DNA of 64,000 bases from Bacteroidetes bacterium 37-13 (GTDB lineage: Bacteria > Bacteroidota > Bacteroidia > Chitinophagales > LD1): contig MKTC01000040.1 in the NCBI GenBank assembly GCA_001897535.1, positions 62,001 through 126,000 of the forward strand, written 5' to 3'. Under the pieces are notes generated by a model. The model worked only from the letters and a program-made list of their open reading frames with translations. It was not told the origin of the DNA and did no database searches. The translations under genes were made by a program, and so were the position numbers. Every line of letters begins with the position of its first letter. Position 1 is the stretch's first letter. Shown here one piece after another: positions 8,911 to 18,013 of this stretch.

Positions 8911-9600
8911 ATGAACACGCATAGAAAATTTGTGGTGGCGGCATTGCTTTCTGTTTGGTGCTTTTTAGAACTTTCTGCACAAGATTCTTTAGCTACTAAA
9001 AAGAAATATAAGAACTTGCCATTGCGCGAACAAGGCGGCTATTTTTCGTTGGGGTTGCGAAGCACTATTAGTAGTTTTTCGCATGGTAATCCTAAAGGCG
9101 TAGGCATTGGTGCCGGTGGGCAAATGCGCCTTCAGCTCATTGATAGGTTGAATACGGAATGGTTTGCCGATGTGTTTTCAAACGATATTAAAGGCAAGGC
9201 GCATCGCTTCGATTATCATATTGGTTGGAGTGTGATGTTTTACGTGCTTAACCCAAAACAATTTACGCGTAAGTTTACACCGTATGTTGTGGCAGGGCAT
9301 TGTTTCGATTTATCGGTGGTGAAAATAAATGGCGTAAATGGTCAAAAAGCATCTCGCTTTAGCTCTGCTGTGCAAGCTGGAATTGGCTGCAACTACAATA
9401 TAAACCCGCGTTTTGATATTTCGCTTTCTACACAATACATGCTGCATTTGGGCGAAGAATTAGATGTGCACGAAAAAAGCGATGGAAATATGTTTATCGA
9501 ATCGCATAAACATACAGGCTGGGAGGGGCATTTGCTCATAAGTTTGAGTGTTAACTATAAAATAGTAAAGCTATGGAAGAGAGACAGAAAACAAATGTAG
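8911..9600 (+). CDS. Outer-membrane beta-barrel protein
   Basis: A 229-residue protein with an N-terminal signal peptide (MNTHRKFVVAALLSVWCFLELSAQ). Alternating hydrophobic strands and glycine turns typical of small 8-stranded barrels follow: GGYFSLGLRSTISSFSHG, RFDYHIGWSVMFYVLNPKQF, AVQAGIGCNYNINPRFDISL, and a C-terminal strand ending LLISLSVNYKIVKLWK. It is probably an OmpA/OmpW-like outer-membrane protein; no specific function can be named. Its stop lies 28 bp inside the next gene, which encodes a similar barrel, so the two are almost certainly cotranscribed and may be translationally coupled. Confidence 0.7.
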   Translation: MNTHRKFVVAALLSVWCFLELSAQDSLATKKKYKNLPLREQGGYFSLGLRSTISSFSHGNPKGVGIGAGGQMRLQLIDRLNTEWFADVFSNDIKGKAHRFDYHIGWSVMFYVLNPKQFTRKFTPYVVAGHCFDLSVVKINGVNGQKASRFSSAVQAGIGCNYNINPRFDISLSTQYMLHLGEELDVHEKSDGNMFIESHKHTGWEGHLLISLSVNYKIVKLWKRDRKQM

Positions 9601-10211
9601 TTGCAGTATTTTGCATTGCATTTTTATTGCTTGGTTTTGTTCAAAATTTAGCAGCACAAAAAATTTGGGAAGTGCGAAAAGGCTGTATTCGGGCACAAGG
9701 AAATTTAGCTCCCGGATATTTATTTTCGCAGAAATATTTTGCGGCTTATGTAACCGGTGATATGGAATTGTTTTTAGATGACCGCGCTGCGTTTACAGGT
9801 GCAGTTTGGGTTTCGTTTAGCACAAAGCCGAAAAACAAAGAAGGATTAACAGATAATCATTCACTTTTTGCCGGTATGGATTATCACTTTTTAAAACCGA
9901 AAAGATTTGATCCTTATGTTGGAATAACTCCTGGTGTGGCGTTGGTAAGAGCGGCTTACAACAATAAAGAAGGTGTTTTAACCAAGAGCAAATTTTCTGC
10001 GGCTCCGCTTATTTCTTTAGCGGTTGGCTGCAATTATTATGTTGGAAGTTTCTTCCATTTCTTTGTAAAAGTGCAAGGCGTTGCGGGGCAAACATTTGGC
10101 AATGCGCCAAGCCCAAGCAGATTAGATGAATTAAAAATGACCGCAGGTTTAGGCTGGAATATCCGCGCTTGGAAACCTAAAAAAACTGATGAATGGAAAC
10201 AGCGGAAATAG
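9573..10211 (+). CDS. Outer-membrane beta-barrel protein, overlapping the previous gene
   Basis: A 212-residue protein. MEERQKTNVVAVFCIAFLLLGFVQNLAAQ is a signal peptide with a basic n-region; this is why the start at 9573 is kept although it overlaps the previous gene by 28 bp. The body consists of barrel-like strands (NLAPGYLFSQKYFAAYVTGD, LFAGMDYHFLKPKRFDPYVG, AAPLISLAVGCNYYVGSFFH) and ends KMTAGLGWNIRAWKPKK. The layout parallels the upstream barrel (YHF-LKPKRF-PYVG against MFYVLNPKQF-PYVV), suggesting related proteins that work together. Its stop codon falls in a 14-bp palindrome shared with the stop of the convergent gene. Confidence 0.7.
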   Translation: MEERQKTNVVAVFCIAFLLLGFVQNLAAQKIWEVRKGCIRAQGNLAPGYLFSQKYFAAYVTGDMELFLDDRAAFTGAVWVSFSTKPKNKEGLTDNHSLFAGMDYHFLKPKRFDPYVGITPGVALVRAAYNNKEGVLTKSKFSAAPLISLAVGCNYYVGSFFHFFVKVQGVAGQTFGNAPSPSRLDELKMTAGLGWNIRAWKPKKTDEWKQRK

Positions 10212-10213
10212 CG

Positions 10214-11692
10214 CTATTTTACCAAAGTAACATTGCCGTTTGCTAAGCGCACTTTTTTCATGTTCTGGGTTTGAAATTCTGCGTTCCAAACATAAACACC
10301 TAAACTTTGTTCGTGGGTTTTGAAAGTACCGTCCCAACCTGTTTTGGCATTGTCGGTTTCAAAAATCAATTCACCCCAACGGTTGTAAACTTGTAGTTTA
10401 AACTTCTTTAAATTTTTGTTTGCAGGGCGAAAGAAATCATTTACTCCATCACCATTAGGAGAAAATCCGGTTGGCATCAGCAACTCATCGGGCGAAACAA
10501 TCGCTTGAACCGAATCGGTGGCTGTGCAGCCGGCAGCATCAGTTACCATTAAAGTATAAGTGGTATTTTCAGTTGGCGTAACTTCAGGCGCAGGGCAATC
10601 GCTGCAATCTAAATAAGTAGTTGGTTGCCAATCAAAAACCGGAGAAGTAACACCGCTTACCAAAGGAGAAAACTGTCCCGTTTCACCTTCTGTTAGCTGT
10701 AAATTTGACCCGGCATCAATTGTGAAACTTTTATTGGCTAAAGCGTATTGCGCATTTGTGTCAGGGAAATTGTAACCAGCAACAGCTACCGTTGCAAAGC
10801 CAATTGCATTGCCCGAACTTGCTGTTCCGGTATAATTCCAAAGTGCATTGTTTCTCCAGTTTCCTTGAGCATTCCAACTGCCATCGGTAGTGGCATCGTA
10901 AAACATTGTAATTGTAGCTGGATTTGTTCCGGAAAAGCGCTGAATATGATGATAAAAATTAGGATTTACTTTACATAAATCGGCATCAAATTGCGTTACA
11001 TCGTATCCGGCAGCCGTAGCATCACCGGCAATTGTTCTCACGCCAAAAGTGTGTGGCATATTTATGGAAGGACTAATTTCTATCGGGCGATAAAGTGGCG
11101 TTCCTAAACTTGAAGGCGAAGCTGTAGGGAAAAAATATGACGAAACTGAATTGGTAGCGCGAGAAAGATTGCCATATCCTAATGACGAAACAAATCCATT
11201 ATTGCGCACAATCGCACCAGCATTGGCGTTTGATACATTCATGCTGTAAACATCAGTTGCCAATTCGGCATTCGATAAATTTAAAATTCCGGTAACTTCT
11301 TGGTTAATGGTTTGTGTTTTTACTGTGTTTCCGCCAAGCAAAGCCAGATTATTAAAAGTAGTAGCTTGTGAGCCACTTAGCTGCTGCGCGCCTCCGGTCA
11401 TTTCAACCCAACTTGATGCGCCAGTATAAGTAGCATTGTTTACCCAATTTCCTGTGAGGCGAATGGTATCTCCTGAGCCATTTATGTTGGCATCATTTTG
11501 CACAAAACCTTCTACCTCAATAGTTCCTGAGTTATCAATTAAACCAACTGCATTTTGTACGGAATTGGTTTTTACAATCATGTAACCACCATCTTTCACA
11601 TACATATCAGCGCCATTGTTGTAAAACAAAGCCTGCCCAAACACAGGTGCAGAAACAACACAAAGTATAAATTTAAGTATATTATTAGCCAT
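10214..11692 (-). CDS. T9SS type B sorting-domain protein (gliding motility-associated C-terminus)
   Basis: A 492-residue secreted protein starting MANNILKFILCVVSAPVFGQ (signal peptide). The N-terminal half is rich in short beta repeats (GGYMIVKTNSVQNAVGLIDNSG, TIRLTGNWVNNATYTGASSW). An Ig/PKD-like segment (FDWQPTTYLDCSDCPAPEVT, TTYTLMVTDAAGCTATDSV) comes near residue 360. The final 90 residues are a CHU_C-type T9SS type B domain: MPTGFSPNGDGVNDFFRP, KLQVYNRWGELIFET, GWDGTF, GVYVWNAEFQ. Proteins with this tail are T9SS cargo that often use a dedicated PorP/SprF partner. The gene is convergent with the barrel pair (2 bp between stops) and divergent from rimP. Function beyond surface display is unknown. 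Confidence 0.85.
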   Translation of the reverse strand: MANNILKFILCVVSAPVFGQALFYNNGADMYVKDGGYMIVKTNSVQNAVGLIDNSGTIEVEGFVQNDANINGSGDTIRLTGNWVNNATYTGASSWVEMTGGAQQLSGSQATTFNNLALLGGNTVKTQTINQEVTGILNLSNAELATDVYSMNVSNANAGAIVRNNGFVSSLGYGNLSRATNSVSSYFFPTASPSSLGTPLYRPIEISPSINMPHTFGVRTIAGDATAAGYDVTQFDADLCKVNPNFYHHIQRFSGTNPATITMFYDATTDGSWNAQGNWRNNALWNYTGTASSGNAIGFATVAVAGYNFPDTNAQYALANKSFTIDAGSNLQLTEGETGQFSPLVSGVTSPVFDWQPTTYLDCSDCPAPEVTPTENTTYTLMVTDAAGCTATDSVQAIVSPDELLMPTGFSPNGDGVNDFFRPANKNLKKFKLQVYNRWGELIFETDNAKTGWDGTFKTHEQSLGVYVWNAEFQTQNMKKVRLANGNVTLVK

Positions 11693-11827
11693 AGAAATTT
11701 TAAAACGAAGGTTTGAAAATAACCACTTTTATGAAAGATTGAAATTTTGCCTAAAAAGTTGCTCAATATTCTAAAACATTTGTAGATGTGATAAAAAAAT
11801 GCCACATTCGCACCGCGTTTGGAAAGA

Positions 11828-11852
11828 GGGGACAAGAAAGTCCCCTTTTTTT
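11828..11852 (+). promoter_or_regulatory. Leader terminator (putative attenuator) before rimP
   Basis: A 6-bp GC-rich stem (GGGGAC 11828-11833, GTCCCC 11840-11845) with a 6-nt loop is followed directly by seven T (11846-11852). It lies on the sense strand 13 bp before the rimP ATG and inside the rimP-nusA-infB transcription unit. Because the convergent or divergent neighbours do not end here, it cannot be an ordinary gene-end terminator. NusA enhances hairpin-dependent termination, so feedback attenuation by the operon's own product is a reasonable inference. Confidence 0.7.
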
Positions 11853-11864
11853 GTGCTAAAGTTT

Positions 11865-12350
11865 ATGCAAGAAGTAAAAGAAAAGATTGGAGAATGGTTA
11901 AAGCCTGCATTGCAGGACGAGACTGTTTTTTTGGTTGAAGTAAAAGTGCTTCTTAACGGAAAAAAAATTGAGGTTTACTTAGATAGCGATGCCGGAATAG
12001 GAATTGATCAATGTGCTGTGATTAGCCGCCAATTAGAAAAAAACCTTGATGAAAGCGGCTTAGTTCCTGAAAATTATGTGATTGAAGTAAGTTCACCGGG
12101 CATCACCAATCCGCTAAAAGTACCGCGTCAATACAAGAAAAGAATTGGCAGTAAATTAGAAGTTTGGACAGCAGATGGCAATCTAGTGGAAGGTGAATTG
12201 AAAGCCGCAACAAACGAAGGAATTGAACTGGAAAAAACAATAAAGCCGATAAAGAAGAAAAAGAATGAAGCGCAGCCGGAAGTAAAACCTGAAAAGATAA
12301 ACATAGAATATAAGAACATTAAAAAAGCACTACTGCAATTAAATTGGTAA
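11865..12350 (+). CDS. rimP: Ribosome maturation factor RimP
   Basis: RimP assists 30S subunit assembly. The 161-residue product has the family core: VFLVEVKVLLNGKKIEVYLD, DQCAVISRQLEKNLD, and the diagnostic YVIEVSSPGITNPLKVPRQYKKRIG (residues about 74-98), followed by an Sm-like C-terminal barrel (LEVWTADGNLVEGELK). The C-terminus carries a lysine-rich extension (IKPIKKKKNEAQPEVKPEK) before IEYKNIKKALLQLNW. The start at 11865 (MQEVKEKIGEW) fits the family; an upstream in-frame ATG at 11799 would translate through the leader terminator and is unlikely. It is the first gene of rimP-nusA-infB, 27 bp before nusA. Confidence 0.95.
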   Translation: MQEVKEKIGEWLKPALQDETVFLVEVKVLLNGKKIEVYLDSDAGIGIDQCAVISRQLEKNLDESGLVPENYVIEVSSPGITNPLKVPRQYKKRIGSKLEVWTADGNLVEGELKAATNEGIELEKTIKPIKKKKNEAQPEVKPEKINIEYKNIKKALLQLNW

Positions 12351-12377
12351 AGCTTTAAATAAATAAATATAGTTATT

Positions 12378-13625
12378 ATGAATAGTATAGAACTTATTGA
12401 TTCGTTTTCGGAGTTTAAACAACTTAAAAACATCGATCGCCCAACCATGATGAAAGTGTTGGAAGATGTATTTCGTTCGTTACTTAAAAAGAAATATATC
12501 GAAACCGACAACTTCGATATTATCGTAAACACCGATAAAGGAGATTTGGAAATTTGGCAACGTAGAGAAATTGTAGAAGATGGAACGGTTGAAAACCCAA
12601 ACACTCAAATTTCTTTAACCGATGCGCATAAAATCGAGGAAGACTTTGAAATTGGAGAAGAAACTTACGAAAAAGTTGAACTGGAAAGTTTCGGCAGACG
12701 TTCAGTTTTGGCTGCTCGCCAAACACTTGTAGGTAAAATTTTGGATTTAGAAAAAGACGAAGTTTACAAAAAGTATAAAGACCGCGTTGGCGAAATTGTA
12801 AATGGTGAAGTTTACCAAATTTGGAAAAATGAAATCATGCTTTTAGATGAAGAAGGAAATGAATTAAGCCTTCCGAAAAAGGAAACTATTCGTGCCGATT
12901 TCTTCAAGAAAGGCGAAACAGTTCGCGCGGTTATTAAACGTGTAGATTTAAAAGGCAGTTCACCGGTAATTGTACTTTCAAGAACCGATTCTTCTTTTCT
13001 TTCAAAACTTTTAGAACAAGAAGTTCCTGAAATTTTTGATGGTTTAATTGTAATTAAAAATGTAGTGCGCGAACCGGGCGAAAAAGCAAAAGTAGTTGTA
13101 GAATCTTTTGACGACCGCATCGATCCCGTAGGTGCTTGCGTAGGCGTGAAAGGTTCGAGAATTCATGGAATTGTACGCGAACTTAAAAACGAAAACATTG
13201 ATATAATTAACCATACCACCAACTTAAACTTGATGGTTCAGCGTGCTTTAGCGCCTGCAAAAATTACTTCAATGGAAATTAACCAAGATAGGAAGCGTAT
13301 TTATGTTTACTTAAAACCAGATCAAGTAAGTTTGGCTATCGGTAAAAAAGGCGTAAACATTAAGTTGGCAAGTAAATTAGTGAACTATGAGCTTGATGTG
13401 TATCGCGAAGGTGATGAAATAGAAGAAGATTACGATATTGACTTAGATGAATTTAGCGATGAAATAGACCAATGGATGATTGATGAATTAAAGAAAATTG
13501 GTTGTGATACCGCACGCAGTGTACTCAATTTGAGCGAAGAAGAATTAGTGCGCAGAGCTGATTTAGAAGAAGAAACTATCAAAGAAATCCGCAAGATATT
13601 GCAGGCTGAATTTGATGGAAACTAA
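12378..13625 (+). CDS. nusA: Transcription termination/antitermination factor NusA
   Basis: NusA binds RNA polymerase and modulates pausing, intrinsic termination and antitermination. The 415-residue protein has the N-terminal RNAP-binding domain (residues 1-125), an S1 domain near 135-200 (GEIVNGEVYQIWKNEIMLLD), and two KH domains (about 205-345; VGACVGVKGSRIHGIVREL and VSLAIGKKGVNIKLASKL carry the GxxG loops). A short acidic C-terminal tail with helix-hairpin-helix character (EEELVRRADLEEETIKEIRKIL) follows. This is the standard architecture without the extended double AR repeats of E. coli. The upstream region is A-rich with no Shine-Dalgarno sequence. It is the second gene of the operon. 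Confidence 0.97.
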   Translation: MNSIELIDSFSEFKQLKNIDRPTMMKVLEDVFRSLLKKKYIETDNFDIIVNTDKGDLEIWQRREIVEDGTVENPNTQISLTDAHKIEEDFEIGEETYEKVELESFGRRSVLAARQTLVGKILDLEKDEVYKKYKDRVGEIVNGEVYQIWKNEIMLLDEEGNELSLPKKETIRADFFKKGETVRAVIKRVDLKGSSPVIVLSRTDSSFLSKLLEQEVPEIFDGLIVIKNVVREPGEKAKVVVESFDDRIDPVGACVGVKGSRIHGIVRELKNENIDIINHTTNLNLMVQRALAPAKITSMEINQDRKRIYVYLKPDQVSLAIGKKGVNIKLASKLVNYELDVYREGDEIEEDYDIDLDEFSDEIDQWMIDELKKIGCDTARSVLNLSEEELVRRADLEEETIKEIRKILQAEFDGN

Positions 13626-13765
13626 AACTATATGACTACCACACTCATCTTTTCTTGTTAAGCGATGAAACGAATTATGTAGGTTTTTAATCACATTATT
13701 GTTTTGACGTTTGTTTCCGGCAAGGAAAGGTGTTTTTTAAATTAAAAGGAAACAGAAAAAACAAT

Positions 13766-16654
13766 ATGTCTGAATTAAAACCAATTCGCTTGGCAGCAGC
13801 GGCTACACGTTACAATGTATCCACTACGCATATTTTGGAAAAACTAACCGATAGTGGCTTCCCTGTAGAGGATAAGCCAACTTTTAAGCTTTCGGTTGAA
13901 ATGATGGCGGTGCTTGAAAAAGCATTCGACAAAGATAGAGTGCACAAAAAAGAAGCTGATAGTGTATCGGCAGAAAAACCTAAAAAAGAAGTTGTGGTTA
14001 TTCCTGAAACTCCAGTTGTAGAAAAACAAAAGGAGAAAGAGGAAGAAAAAGAAATTCTTATTAGAAGAAATACCGTAGTTGCACCTCCGCCACCTATAGT
14101 AGAAGAAAAAGCTATCGAAGTCGAAGTAAAAGAAGAGCCTAAGAAAGAACCCCAAGTAGAAGTTCCTGCGCCTAAGGAAGAAGTTGCAAAAGAAGAAGTA
14201 CAAGAAGAGAAAGCAGAAGAGGCAGATGTAAAGGCGAAAGGTAAACTTAAAGGTCCTAAAGTTGTAGGTAAAGTAGATTTAGATAAACCTAAAAAGAAAC
14301 CTAAGAAGGAAGAAATTGCACAAGCGGAAGCAATTGTTGAAGAAGAAAAAGCAGTTGCAGAAGAAACTCCTGCAAAACCAGAAGTGGTTGAACCTGTTGA
14401 AGTTCCCGCTGTTGAAGAGACCAAACCAGAACCAACAGTAAAAGTAGAAGAAGCAAAGCCAAAAGAAGAACCAGATGCTAACTTTATTCAAACAAAGAGA
14501 ATAGAATTAGCCGGGCCAAAAATTTTAGGTAAAGTAGTTTTAGAAACACCTAAAAAGAAAGAAGAGAAAAAGCCGGAAACAAAACCGGGCGAAAAACGCC
14601 ATCGTGAAAGAAAGCGTATTGTAAAAACAGTAGAAAGAAAACCGGTTGAATTCGACAACGAGCACGAGAAAAAAGTACGCAACTTTAGAGAAAAAGAAGA
14701 GCGCAAAAAATTCACTCGTGGGCCAGGAGGAAACACTCCACCACAACCAACTGAAATTACAGAAAAGGAGATAGAGGATAAAATTCGCGCTACAATGGCG
14801 AAAATTCAACAGCAAACCTCAAAGAGCGATAGAAGTAAATTTAGAAGAGAGAAGCGCGAGTCTATTCAAGAGAAAATGGCTGCGCAGCAAGAAAACGTTA
14901 GCTCCAAACTACAAGTAACTGAGTTTATTTCAGTGAGTGAGTTGGCAAGTTTAATGAACGTGCCTGCCGTAAAGGTTATTCAAACTTGTATTAGCTTGGG
15001 TGTTATTGTTTCAATAAACCAACGACTTGATGCCGAAATTATAGAATTAGTTGCCGGAGAACACGGTTTTGAAATTGAATTTATTTCTGCACAAGACCAA
15101 CACACTTTGGAAACTGAAGAAGTAGATGCTCCGGAAGATTTAAAACCACGCGCACCAATTGTTACCATCATGGGCCACGTGGATCACGGTAAAACTTCAT
15201 TACTCGATTATATTAGAAAAGCAAATGTGGTTTCTAAAGAAGCCGGAGGTATTACCCAGCACATTGGAGCTTACGAAGTAACTACACCAAAAGGAAGAAA
15301 AATTACATTCTTAGATACTCCGGGGCACGAAGCCTTCACAGCGATGCGTGCGCGTGGTGCAAAAGTTACCGATGTGGCAGTAATTGTGATTGCAGCTGAT
15401 GACGCGGTGATGCCACAAACCAAAGAGGCGATTAACCACGCTCAAAGCGCTGGTGTGCCAATGATTTTTGCCATCAATAAAGTGGATAAAGAAGGCGCCC
15501 AGCCAGAGAAAATTAGAGAACAATTAGCCGGCATGAATTTATTGGTTGAAGAATGGGGCGGAAAATATCAAAGCCAAGAAATTTCAGCTAAAAAGGGATT
15601 GAATATCGAAAACCTTTTGGATAAAATTTTGTTGGAAGCAGACTTATTAGAACTGAAAGCAAACCCAAATAAAGTAGCTTCGGGTTCTGTGGTAGAAGCA
15701 ATGTTAGATAAAGGTAGAGGGTTTGTGGCAACAATGTTAGTTCAAGCAGGTACTTTAAAAGTTGGCGATATTATGGTGAGTGGCCCATATCATGGCAAAG
15801 TAAAAGCAATGTACAGCTACACAGGAGGCAAAATTAAAGAAGCAGGACCTGCAGTTCCGGTTCAAATTCTTGGTTTAAACGGTGCGCCACAAGCAGGTGA
15901 AAAATTCAAGATTTTTGATAATGAGCAAGAAGCTAAAGCAATGGCATCTAAACGCGCCCAGCTTGAAAGAGAACAAGGAATTAGAACGAAGAAACACATC
16001 ACTTTAGATGAAATAGGAAGGCGTTTAGCTTTAGGAACTTTCAAAGAGTTGAACTTAATTATTAAAGGTGATATGGACGGCTCGGTTGAAGCATTGGGCG
16101 ATTCATTATTGAAACTTTCTACAGAAGAAATTAGAGTGAATGTAATTCACAAAGGTGTGGGTGCCATTAGCGAAAGCGATGTGAACCTTGCAGCCGCTTC
16201 TGATGCTATTATTATCGGCTTTAACGTTCGTCCTTCAATTGGAGCGAAACGTGTTGCAGAGAATGAAAATATAGAGATAAAACTCTACTCAATTATCTAC
16301 AACGCTATTGAAGAAGTGAAGAGCGCGATGGAAGGTTTATTAGAGCCTAAGATTGAAGAAAAAGTGATTGGTAACGTTGAGGTGAGAGAAACATTCCACA
16401 TTACAAAAGTGGGAACTATTGCCGGATGTTTTGTTACCGAAGGAAAAATTACACGCTCTTCTAAAATACGCTTAATCCGCGATGGTATTGTGGTTCACAC
16501 CGGAAGCTTAGCATCATTAAAACGCTTTAAAGACGATGCGAAAGAAGTAACCAGCGGCATGGATTGTGGAGTACAAATAAAAGACTACCACGACTTAAAA
16601 GTTGCCGATGTAATTGAAGTGTTTGAAGAAATTGAAGTAGCAAGAAAACTCTAA
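13766..16654 (+). CDS. infB: Translation initiation factor IF-2
   Basis: IF-2 is the GTPase that delivers initiator tRNA to the 30S subunit and promotes subunit joining. The 962-residue protein starts [20 protein letters not shown] with the IF-2 N-terminal helix motif. A charged, low-complexity region (about 60-370) follows, in which the segment [19 protein letters not shown] recurs as [17 protein letters not shown] second N-domain comes near 390-450, then the G domain with [10 protein letters not shown] (about residue 470), DTPGHEAF and NKVDKEG, then domains II-IV. ATG 13766 is chosen over an upstream ORF start at 13730 because it begins the conserved N-terminus. The 140-bp gap after nusA contains no recognisable gene. 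Confidence 0.97.
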   Translation: MSELKPIRLAAAATRYNVSTTHILEKLTDSGFPVEDKPTFKLSVEMMAVLEKAFDKDRVHKKEADSVSAEKPKKEVVVIPETPVVEKQKEKEEEKEILIRRNTVVAPPPPIVEEKAIEVEVKEEPKKEPQVEVPAPKEEVAKEEVQEEKAEEADVKAKGKLKGPKVVGKVDLDKPKKKPKKEEIAQAEAIVEEEKAVAEETPAKPEVVEPVEVPAVEETKPEPTVKVEEAKPKEEPDANFIQTKRIELAGPKILGKVVLETPKKKEEKKPETKPGEKRHRERKRIVKTVERKPVEFDNEHEKKVRNFREKEERKKFTRGPGGNTPPQPTEITEKEIEDKIRATMAKIQQQTSKSDRSKFRREKRESIQEKMAAQQENVSSKLQVTEFISVSELASLMNVPAVKVIQTCISLGVIVSINQRLDAEIIELVAGEHGFEIEFISAQDQHTLETEEVDAPEDLKPRAPIVTIMGHVDHGKTSLLDYIRKANVVSKEAGGITQHIGAYEVTTPKGRKITFLDTPGHEAFTAMRARGAKVTDVAVIVIAADDAVMPQTKEAINHAQSAGVPMIFAINKVDKEGAQPEKIREQLAGMNLLVEEWGGKYQSQEISAKKGLNIENLLDKILLEADLLELKANPNKVASGSVVEAMLDKGRGFVATMLVQAGTLKVGDIMVSGPYHGKVKAMYSYTGGKIKEAGPAVPVQILGLNGAPQAGEKFKIFDNEQEAKAMASKRAQLEREQGIRTKKHITLDEIGRRLALGTFKELNLIIKGDMDGSVEALGDSLLKLSTEEIRVNVIHKGVGAISESDVNLAAASDAIIIGFNVRPSIGAKRVAENENIEIKLYSIIYNAIEEVKSAMEGLLEPKIEEKVIGNVEVRETFHITKVGTIAGCFVTEGKITRSSKIRLIRDGIVVHTGSLASLKRFKDDAKEVTSGMDCGVQIKDYHDLKVADVIEVFEEIEVARKL

Positions 16655-16774
16655 CACTTTCTTTCACTACTTGTTTGTGTTGCTTGCATTTAAATCTTGA
16701 ATGTCAAAATTGCAAATTTACTTGTTAGTATATAGATAAAATATTATACTTGTATATAGCAAGCATACACATTT

Positions 16775-17212
16775 ATGTTTTGCCGCAATCAATTTTCTTA
16801 TTTGCAATCCTTGCAAACTACAGGATTGGATTATTTTAAAGTAAATATTGGAAGCATTAAGAACTCAGTTTTCAATGATAATTCTTTTGGGAATATAGTT
16901 GACAACTCATTGAAAAGCATCATTGAAATGGGAAAGTTTAAAGAATATTGGAGTATTACTAAAGATAAAATTGATGTTTGCAATCAGTGTGAATATAGAA
17001 ATATGTGTGTAGATAATCGTGTTCCTGTTAAACGGGATAACGGTAGTTATTATTTTGAGGGAGAATGTGACTATAATCCTTTTATTTCAAAGTGGAAGGA
17101 AGAACAACAATATGTAAATTTGGCAAACTGTGGAATTGTTATAGATAAAAATCAGATTCATATTGATAAAAGAAAAATAGAAGGTATAAATCTGGAAATT
17201 TGGAGTGTTTAA
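16775..17212 (+). pseudogene. Remnant of a SPASM-domain peptide maturase (grasp-with-spasm type)
   Basis: A 145-codon frame that matches only the C-terminal part of a radical-SAM/SPASM maturase. VCNQCEYRNMCVDNR (about residues 71-85) has the SPASM cysteine spacing C-x2-C-x5-C. It is followed by a further cysteine in GECDYNPFISKW, and preceded by FKVNIGSIKNSVFNDNSFGNI, which resembles the 'Ixx-G-IKN...FGNI' lead-in to SPASM domains. This ending is what I know from the SPASM maturase of Bacteroidota grasp-with-spasm peptide systems. The radical SAM domain with its CxxxCxxC motif is absent, as are an ATP-grasp partner and a precursor peptide. The segment is more AT-rich than infB and lspA on either side. 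It is most likely a 5'-truncated remnant of a transferred cluster. Confidence 0.6.
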
Positions 17213-17341
17213 CTTATACACAAACCCCGGCTTCCACAAATCACTCTGCAAATATATTTCCATTGGTTTTTGATTATTGCTTAGTATCGTTTTAGGAAAC
17301 TAAGTAAAAATGAATAACATCGCTTTTTAAAATATGCACGA

Positions 17342-18010
17342 ATGAGAAAAATATATCCGGCTCTTTTAGTACTTGGAATTTTGCTTATAGACCAATGTGT
17401 AAAAATTTGGGTGAAAACGCACATGATAATGGGCGATGCCGGAGAATTTGTAGTTGCCGATTGGTTTAGGATTCACTTTACTGAAAACGAAGGAATGGCT
17501 TTTGGAATGGTACTTCCGGGTATTTACGGTAAAATATTATTGAGCTCGTTTCGTGTTTTTGCGGTTGGGTTTTTAATCTACTATATCAGAAAGCTAATTC
17601 AGGAAAATGCGCATACCGGACTCATAGTTTCTATGTGCATGATACTTGCAGGAGCAGCAGGAAATATTATTGATAGCGCATTTTATGGACTTATTTTTTC
17701 AGGAAGTTACTATGGGCAAATTGCCACTTTTGTGCCATTCGGAACCGGCTATGCAGATTTTATGAAAGGGCATGTGGTTGATATGTTTTTCTTTCCAATT
17801 TTCAAAGGATTTTTACCGGAATGGATCCCTTTTATGGGCGGTCAATTTTTTGTGTTTTTTAATGCTGTTTTTAATGTGGCAGACGCTGCTATTTCTGTTG
17901 GAGTATTTATAATTTTTATTTTTCAGAAACAGTTTTTTTCTCAAAAGATCCTTCAAACACCTACTGAGCAAGAAGCAGCAGAGGAAGTTTTGCCTAATAC
18001 TGAAAAGTAG
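17342..18010 (+). CDS. lspA: Lipoprotein signal peptidase
   Basis: This is the inner-membrane aspartyl protease that cleaves lipoprotein signal peptides after lipidation. The 222-residue protein has four hydrophobic helices and the conserved motifs DQCVKIWVK (helix 1), HFTENEGMAFGM, AGAAGNIIDSAFYG with the first catalytic Asp, and FNAVFNVADAAISVGV with the second catalytic Asp. GHVVDMFFFP lies between them. It is longer than the roughly 165 residues of the E. coli enzyme because of an insertion around residues 120-150, which I believe is usual in Bacteroidota. Its stop is 3 bp from the convergent aminotransferase stop. Several lipoproteins in this window would be substrates. Confidence 0.96.
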   Translation: MRKIYPALLVLGILLIDQCVKIWVKTHMIMGDAGEFVVADWFRIHFTENEGMAFGMVLPGIYGKILLSSFRVFAVGFLIYYIRKLIQENAHTGLIVSMCMILAGAAGNIIDSAFYGLIFSGSYYGQIATFVPFGTGYADFMKGHVVDMFFFPIFKGFLPEWIPFMGGQFFVFFNAVFNVADAAISVGVFIIFIFQKQFFSQKILQTPTEQEAAEEVLPNTEK

Positions 18011-18013
18011 TTG

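Noticed and set aside
13810-14815. Long serine- or phenylalanine-rich frames antisense to infB
   Set aside because: They are reverse-complement shadows of the lysine/glutamate-rich IF-2 N-terminus.
16677-16770. Imperfect inverted repeat (GTGTTGCTTGC and GCAAGCATACAC) at the left edge of the SPASM remnant
   Set aside because: Arms are short with an indel, no target duplication was found and no partner lies beyond the remnant; probably chance in AT-rich DNA.
16655-17341. Intact small gene with its own function at 16775-17212
   Set aside because: The cysteine pattern and flanking motifs match only the end of a larger maturase, and the expected catalytic domain is missing.
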